Source of the DNA: Gemmatimonadota bacterium
Lineage (GTDB): Bacteria; Latescibacterota; UBA2968; GCA-2709665
Assembly: GCA_028874335.1 (NCBI GenBank)
Contig: JAPPJY010000032.1
Span: 1-46,372 of the forward strand
Length of the DNA stretch: 46,372 nt
Reading direction: 5' to 3'
The notes beneath the pieces were generated by a model. It did not search any database. It had not been told where the DNA came from and was given only the letters and a program-made list of their open reading frames with translations. The number at the start of each line of letters is the position of its first letter. The stretch's first letter is position 1. Positions 42,155 to 46,372 of the stretch are shown piece by piece. Both the position numbers and the translations under genes were made by a program.

Positions 42155-42777
42155 GGATCGCTTTCCTCATGCGTTGGAATCTTTCCACGGGACTCCAGCA
42201 ACTCCAGGATCTGTTGCGCCGCGTCCCCGGGCGAACATTCGGCCGCCTTGATCACCAGTTCCGGATTCTCCGGCGGCTCGTAAGGATCCGAGATACCCGT
42301 AAAGCCGGGAATCTCTCCGGCCCGCGCCTTTCTGTATAGCCCCTTGGGGTCCCTTTCCTCGCAGACCTCAAGGGGTGTGTCGACGAAGACCTCCAGAAAT
42401 TCCCCTGGATCCAGCATCCCTCGAACGCCGTCCCGGTCGATCCTGTACGGACTCACAAAGCTGCTGATGGCAAGGATCCCCGCATCAACGAACAGCTTCC
42501 CCACCTCGCCGATACGGCGGATGTTTTCCGCCCTGTCAGCAGCCGAGAAACCCAGATTCCTGTTCAGACCATGCCTGATATTGTCTCCGTCCAGAACATA
42601 GGCCAGCCGGCCCCGCGCGGCCAGCGCGTGCTCTGCCGTAAACGCAATGGTACTCTTACCGGAGGACGGCAGGCCTGTCAGCCACACCAGGCACCCCGCC
42701 TGAGCCAACAGGCTCTCCCGTTCCGCTCGACTCACGTGTCCTTCGTGCCATACAATATTCGTCGCTTTCGCTTCCAC
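42151..42777 (-). CDS. cysC: Adenylyl-sulfate kinase CysC
   Basis: 208 residues. CysC phosphorylates adenosine 5'-phosphosulfate to PAPS. VWLTGLPSSGKSTIA is the P-loop near residue 32; LDGDNIRHGLNRNLGFS the substrate loop; DRAENIRRIGEV, FVSPYR and DPKGLYRKARAGEI follow. No sulfate adenylyltransferase is near, so PAPS made here may supply sulfotransferases or assimilation genes elsewhere. The start is GTG 42777 with AGGGAGG 9 bases upstream. It overlaps murD by 4 bases (ATGA). A fused or separate CysC in a murein operon is unusual. Confidence 0.93.
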   Translation of the reverse strand: MEAKATNIVWHEGHVSRAERESLLAQAGCLVWLTGLPSSGKSTIAFTAEHALAARGRLAYVLDGDNIRHGLNRNLGFSAADRAENIRRIGEVGKLFVDAGILAISSFVSPYRIDRDGVRGMLDPGEFLEVFVDTPLEVCEERDPKGLYRKARAGEIPGFTGISDPYEPPENPELVIKAAECSPGDAAQQILELLESRGKIPTHEESDP

Positions 42778-42794
42778 CGTGAACCGCCTCCCTG

Positions 42795-42890
42795 TCAGGT
42801 GATCTTCAACTCAATCCTGCCATCCGTGCCGCCACGCAATTCGACGGGTGAGCCCGGCCCCACGGGAAGCCGGGAAGACACGTCGTTCAT
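42795..42890 (-). CDS. Candidate micro-ORF, 31 residues
   Basis: A small frame from ATG at 42890 to TGA at 42795. Its ATG overlaps the stop of the DUF2156 gene in an ATGA, like the other junctions in this operon, and its stop is 17 bases before the cysC GTG. The peptide begins MNDVSSRLPVGP and ends GRIELKIT, alternating polar and hydrophobic residues as in beta strands. No family is recognised. It may encode a real micro-protein, or only serve to carry ribosomes from DUF2156 to cysC. Confidence 0.3.
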   Translation of the reverse strand: MNDVSSRLPVGPGSPVELRGGTDGRIELKIT

Positions 42891-43798
42891 CCATCCGACA
42901 ACGACGCGCTGTAGACCGGAATCAGCTCGACAGGCCGGAATTTTCGCTTATGTTGGCGCAATCCCTGCAGCCCCAGGTCACCCGCGTCGTTGACGAGATC
43001 GAAATCCGCCAGCACCCGGTAGACCTCCGTTCGCAGATATTCCGACAGCCCCCGTACATCGGGGTCCGCTTTGGCGATAAAGAAATTGGCCATCCGGGCG
43101 TGCATTCGGCCGGCAATCGCGAAGGCCGCAACCCGGCCCTCGAGCTCCACGCACCAGCCCTGGAGTTCGTCCGAAGTCCATTGCCCGTACATCGACAGCG
43201 CCGACCGGGTATATCCCCAGTCGAGTAGAAAGTCCCGCTTGCGCCCCTGCCGCTTCCGCCAGTGCCGCAACAGCGCCTGGCAGGCTGTGATATCGGCGGC
43301 CGTCAGTTCCCGGAAGAGCGGATCCGCCTCTCTTCGGAATCGACTCAGTTTCTTTCTAAGGTCCCGATACGGCCGGCCCTCTGCCGCAGCGACCTTCGAC
43401 GGTTCGTACAGGTACTCCCTCGACTTGATCCGAATTTCCACCCGGTCCGGCGGCAGACGCCGGCTGTCGGCCTCGTCCACCCACAAAATGCGCGGGTACC
43501 GGCCCGCATTGATTGCACGCATCCGGTTCAGAACGGCGACGAGCGGTTCTGCAGACAGTGGAATCGGCGGCACGACCAGATCGAACCGGACGCGGCCGCC
43601 TCTGTCAACGCGGCGCACGGGTAGCCAGAGCGCGCCATCGTGTTCGGCAACGAACACTTCCCTCGCCGGAGCCAGGCTGAAACAACAGAGAAACGGGGCG
43701 TAGTAACACCACGCGCTCTTCCCGGTTGACGCGAATATTTCCTGCAGCCGGCGCGTATGACGGGGGTGAATGGGTTCCGCTTCGAACGGCAGATTCAT
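42887..43798 (-). CDS. DUF2156 (phosphatidylglycerol lysyltransferase C-domain-like) protein
   Basis: 303 residues with a GNAT-type fold of the DUF2156/LPG_synthase_C group. The characteristic C-terminus is present: FDLVNDAGDLGLQGLRQHKRKFRPV, shown here as LVNDAGDLGLQGLR and HKRKFRPV. ILWVDEADS and YRDLRKKLSRFRRE are internal landmarks. Relatives include MprF's catalytic domain, which moves lysine from tRNA to phosphatidylglycerol, but this one lacks membrane helices and its substrate is unknown. ATG 43798 overlaps the BpsA-like stop in an ATGA. Neighbouring polyamine and sulfate-activation genes may hint at surface or small-molecule conjugation (inference). Confidence 0.7.
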   Translation of the reverse strand: MNLPFEAEPIHPRHTRRLQEIFASTGKSAWCYYAPFLCCFSLAPAREVFVAEHDGALWLPVRRVDRGGRVRFDLVVPPIPLSAEPLVAVLNRMRAINAGRYPRILWVDEADSRRLPPDRVEIRIKSREYLYEPSKVAAAEGRPYRDLRKKLSRFRREADPLFRELTAADITACQALLRHWRKRQGRKRDFLLDWGYTRSALSMYGQWTSDELQGWCVELEGRVAAFAIAGRMHARMANFFIAKADPDVRGLSEYLRTEVYRVLADFDLVNDAGDLGLQGLRQHKRKFRPVELIPVYSASLSDG

Positions 43799-44844
43799 CC
43801 CGTCTTCCGTGGCCTGTCGGCCGTGTAAAGCGAACCCTTGTAGAAGCCATTGACACGGGGTGTCAACCGGGCTGTCGCAACCGTTCGAATGAGGTGGCTG
43901 ACACCAGCCAGCATCTGGGCGCCGGCGTACCGATTGAAATCCGGGACGATCTCGACCGGCGCCAGCCCGGTGTCCGTGATCGTTCCCACGGCGGTAGCCG
44001 TCTCATCGGGCCTGCGGCTTCCGAAACAGATTACGCCCTGTTTGCCCACCTCCGGCCGAAGCCCGGAGGCGCCGCGTGAAACGAATAGTGACAGGCCGGG
44101 AAGCGTGTACGGCGGATCGGTGAAGAACAGGTCGAAACCGCCGAGGAGGTTGCCGGGCAGGTCCGCCCTCAAGTCGTGTTCGACGACCTCGACCGCCTGT
44201 CCTGCTTCTTGTGACGCGGCGCTCAGAAAGGCCACCAGGCGCGGGTCGCACTCCAGCACCACCACCCTGCGCACTGAAATCCCGAGAAAGTCGGCCAGAA
44301 GGCCGATGGCCAGAGAGGTGAGGTCGTCGTCTCCCAGTATCAGGACATCCCGCCCCTCCAGCCCGTCGTGTTCGTACAGAAACACGGCGCGCCGCAACGC
44401 GGTTTCCGCCGTCGCGTGGGACTGATCCAACCGCACGTCGACAGCCGGCCGCCGCTGCCCCAATGCCTCCATCCGGGCGTGCAACGGACGCATCTCGTCG
44501 TCCAGCACGGGGAAAACCGGTCTTTGAAACCGGTGGCGGCAACGCAGACCCAGCTGTTCTTCGACCGCATCCCGGCCGATCGAAGACAGAACCACACCCC
44601 CTCGCCGCTCCAGCCAGCCCCTGGTTTCCAACTCGCCCCGGACCGCGGCCACAACCGGAACCGGCAGACCCGTCTCCCGCGACAGGTCCCGCACGGGCAT
44701 CGTGCCCGCGCGATAGACCGCCCGCAGGACGCGACGTACCCCTTCCGGACCCTCGTCGAGCCGCGCATCGGCCGCAACATCCGCGAGTACGTTTCCCGAA
44801 TGCCGGATGTTAATTCTTTTCGGTTTCCGTGTCCGGCGACTCAC
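43795..44844 (-). CDS. BpsA-like branched polyamine synthase (DUF43 family)
   Basis: 349 residues. An N-terminal winged-helix segment (VRDLSRETGLPVPVVAAV) is followed by the catalytic aminopropyltransferase-like domain: RLDQSHATAETALRRAVFLYE near residue 138, LILGDDDLTSLAIGLLADF (the family's GDDD signature) near 168, and FDLFFTDPPYTLPGLSLFVSRG near 230. The archaeal/thermophile enzyme BpsA makes N4-bis(aminopropyl)spermidine from decarboxylated SAM and spermidine. All key blocks are present. The start is GTG 44844, preceded by GGAG, overlapping the membrane-protein gene by 35 bases. No speE/speD is in the window. Confidence 0.8.
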   Translation of the reverse strand: MSRRTRKPKRINIRHSGNVLADVAADARLDEGPEGVRRVLRAVYRAGTMPVRDLSRETGLPVPVVAAVRGELETRGWLERRGGVVLSSIGRDAVEEQLGLRCRHRFQRPVFPVLDDEMRPLHARMEALGQRRPAVDVRLDQSHATAETALRRAVFLYEHDGLEGRDVLILGDDDLTSLAIGLLADFLGISVRRVVVLECDPRLVAFLSAASQEAGQAVEVVEHDLRADLPGNLLGGFDLFFTDPPYTLPGLSLFVSRGASGLRPEVGKQGVICFGSRRPDETATAVGTITDTGLAPVEIVPDFNRYAGAQMLAGVSHLIRTVATARLTPRVNGFYKGSLYTADRPRKTG

Positions 44845-46003
44845 CGTCTCCGCTCTCCGATTCCGCGGACGCGTCGCTATCCGCCTCGTCGACGCCGTCT
44901 TCCGTCGCTTCCGCTTCCTCAGGCTGCTCCTCGTCGTCCTCCGCCTCGTCGTCCTCCCATTCCAGCAGATTCTCGTCGTCCTTCCGCTTCCGGAGAATCA
45001 CGTAAATCAGGCTGAGGCCGGAAGCGTATGCGGACAGCGCGTATGAACTGAAGATAACCGTGAGCAGGATCAGCATAACGGCGAGAATTCCCCCGGCCAG
45101 CAGTTCGGAACCGCTGGGGATGCCGGCGGCCGGCAGAAACGCCGTAATGTCCAGAGAAAGCCATTCGGAACGCGTAAAGTCAAACGGGACATACTGTCCC
45201 GCAACATAGACCATGTTGGCCAGCTTCTCTTTCATGAACAGGCCGCAGGCCCAGCTCACCAGACCGAGCGAGGAGGCCATGAAGATTCCCAGAAGGACCG
45301 ATCCGACGGACACTGAGATCTTCATCCAGACCATATACAACACCAGCCGCCAGGGTTGGCTCCAGGCCAATGAAAAGGACTGGATGGCCACCTCGAGCGC
45401 GTCTTCGCCGACCGTACCCACGACCGCGGGCGACATCGTCAGGGACACGATGAACGCGATCGATATGAAGATGGCAACCAGCGCGGCAAAGAAGATTGGT
45501 ATGAACAATACCCCGAATGCCAATTCGCCGGCCCATGGAATCAGACCCGCCAGCCATCCGATCACGATGCCAGCGACGACAAAAAAGATCAGCAGCGCCA
45601 GTGTGGCCACCGGGCCCCATACAACGCCGCCCCAGTTCTGTCTGATGAATCCCAATGCGTCGCCCGAAGAATAAAAGTCGTCTCCTTTCAATTGCTGGTA
45701 CGTAATCTTGCAGATCATGCACGTTGTCAAAAGGACCACGACCCAGACGTAAAGCACGGCAAGCACGTCTATCGCCGTGCCCGCCAGTGTGACCGGAGAT
45801 GGCGCCGGACCGGGAAAGGGCCCGTACCTGTGCCAGATCTCACCCATCGTGGCACCGGCCAGAAGGTGGTCCGCGATGGCCAGGATGGCATATCCGGCCC
45901 AGGCGACCAGCGTGCCGCACAACCCGACCCATATCTTTTTGCCGGACCATCCGAGCCGAACCACCTGAAAGATGTCCCGTATATCAAAATGCAGCTTGGA
46001 CAT
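44810..46003 (-). CDS. Multi-pass membrane protein with long acidic tail
   Basis: 397 residues; family not recognised. About seven hydrophobic segments (for example VGLCGTLVAWAGYAILAIA, IDVLAVLYVWVVVLLTTC, VATLALLIFFVVAGIVIG, LFIPIFFAALVAIFISIA, VGSVLLGIFMASSLGLVSW, LLAGGILAVMLILLTVIF), then a cytoplasmic-type tail of about 65 residues made almost only of Glu, Asp, Ser and Ala. ATG 46003 follows AAGGAGGG. It heads the tightly packed run with the BpsA-like, DUF2156, cysC, murD and phosphatase genes. A hairpin and U-tract lie in its leader (46039-46058). The role could be transport or membrane organisation; nothing in the sequence decides. Confidence 0.75.
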   Translation of the reverse strand: MSKLHFDIRDIFQVVRLGWSGKKIWVGLCGTLVAWAGYAILAIADHLLAGATMGEIWHRYGPFPGPAPSPVTLAGTAIDVLAVLYVWVVVLLTTCMICKITYQQLKGDDFYSSGDALGFIRQNWGGVVWGPVATLALLIFFVVAGIVIGWLAGLIPWAGELAFGVLFIPIFFAALVAIFISIAFIVSLTMSPAVVGTVGEDALEVAIQSFSLAWSQPWRLVLYMVWMKISVSVGSVLLGIFMASSLGLVSWACGLFMKEKLANMVYVAGQYVPFDFTRSEWLSLDITAFLPAAGIPSGSELLAGGILAVMLILLTVIFSSYALSAYASGLSLIYVILRKRKDDENLLEWEDDEAEDDEEQPEEAEATEDGVDEADSDASAESESGDGESPDTETEKN

Positions 46004-46030
46004 TACACGCCCTCCTTACCGTTCGAGGCC

Positions 46031-46058
46031 AATAAAAAGAGGGCATAACGCCGCCCTC
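46031..46058 (-). terminator. Leader hairpin with U-tract (possible attenuator)
   Basis: On the minus strand GAGGGC (46058-46053) pairs with GCCCTC (46044-46039), followed by TTTTTATT (46038-46031). It lies 28 bases upstream of the membrane-protein start codon and downstream of a candidate promoter, so it may act as an attenuator rather than a simple end-of-gene terminator, unless transcription from outside the window is being stopped. Confidence 0.5.
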
Positions 46059-46136
46059 GAAGCATGCCGAATGTACCAAAGTCACTTAAATTCATAAACT
46101 TACACGCGCAATAGCGGGCCCATAAACCGCGCCGAT

Positions 46137-46165
46137 ATGATGCAAAAATGCAGGACCAAAGTCAA
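46137..46165 (-). promoter_or_regulatory. Candidate promoter for the membrane-protein operon
   Basis: On the minus strand TTGACT (46160-46165) and CATCAT (46137-46142) are 17 bases apart. The -10 is 4 of 6 to TATAAT; nearby TCATAT is an alternative with a 19-base spacer. Confidence 0.35.
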
Positions 46166-46170
46166 GGGAA

Positions 46171-46320
46171 ATAAAAAGGACCCAATGGTGAATCGAAGGA
46201 CGCTTCCACTGGATCCCTTGTGGGCCGCTGCCGCGTAAACCGCTGCCCGATCATCCGGTTTTCGCTCTCAAGAACCAGGTTGGCAGCCCGTGAACCCGCT
46301 GCGGCGCGCGGGCGGACAAA
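46171..46320. other. Unassigned intergenic sequence
   Basis: No gene, tRNA or repeat was recognised between the candidate promoter and MITE-A copy 5. Confidence 0.5.
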
Positions 46321-46372
46321 GAAGCTGTCTTAAAATTCCCAGCGGTCTTCGCGCGGCTGCAAAAGCGCCGGT
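46321..46372. mobile_element. MITE-A copy 5, cut by the window edge
   Basis: GAAGCTGTCTTAAAATT (46321-46337) followed by CCCAGCGGTCTTCGCGCGGC and GCAAAAGCGCCGGT, the same arm as copy 1 and in the same orientation. The other end is outside the window. The left flank is AAA, which does not fit TNA; the far flank cannot be checked. Confidence 0.8.

Noticed and set aside
1..46372. CRISPR array, tRNA or rRNA genes
   Set aside because: No regularly spaced repeats, cloverleaf or rRNA-like sequence were found by eye; a tRNA could still be missed without a covariance search.

Overview
The window is a bacterial chromosome segment of high GC, about 60 % by eye, most likely from an uncultured Gram-negative lineage near the FCB/Latescibacteria-Gemmatimonadetes group. 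That placement is inference. It rests on a GWxTD-domain protein, a TonB receptor with an N-terminal carboxypeptidase-regulatory-like domain behind a small lipoprotein, a short primary-type sigma factor (287 aa), and the gene order folB-folK-deoxynucleoside kinase-panB-panC. No rRNA, tRNA, CRISPR array, prophage or intact transposase gene was seen.

Layout. 1-1.4 kb is gene-poor, with a decayed Rpn-type nuclease fragment. 1.4-8.6 kb is a minus-strand catabolic cluster: an N,N-dimethylformamidase-like protein, a CocE/NonD serine hydrolase and HyuA/HyuB ATP-dependent hydantoinase/oxoprolinase subunits. A cysteine hydrolase lies divergent to it (8.8-9.6 kb). 9.6-19.2 kb holds dusA, a GH43-like protein, a hydroxypyruvate reductase that closely resembles the plant peroxisomal enzyme, a Gfo/Idh oxidoreductase, a fused indolepyruvate:ferredoxin oxidoreductase and a GWxTD protein. 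19.3-28.2 kb is rich in Fe-S and redox genes: Rieske ferredoxin, lipA, miaB, queG, a degenerate NifU/IscU-like protein, a lone nuoI, rny, an ErpA-type carrier, peroxiredoxin and Mn-type superoxide dismutase. 28.2-32.9 kb is cofactor biosynthesis (panC, panB, deoxynucleoside kinase, folK, folB) and ygfZ. 33-36.9 kb is a plus-strand lipoprotein, TonB receptor and quinone oxidoreductase. 37-39.9 kb has a CnbZ-like protein, an M42 peptidase and the sigma factor. 39.9-46 kb is a tightly coupled minus-strand run: membrane protein, branched-polyamine synthase-like enzyme, DUF2156 protein, micro-ORF, cysC, murD and an alkaline-phosphatase-fold protein.

The most notable structure outside genes is a family of small non-autonomous elements (MITE-A): five copies, with inverted ends near GAGGCTGTTTTAAAATT and 3-bp TNA-type target duplications at the clearest copies, which suggests mobilisation by an IS5-family (IS1031-type) transposase. 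A second family (MITE-B) has one full copy and one solitary end. Several promoters share a -10 hexamer ending in ATT (TATATT three times) rather than TATAAT.
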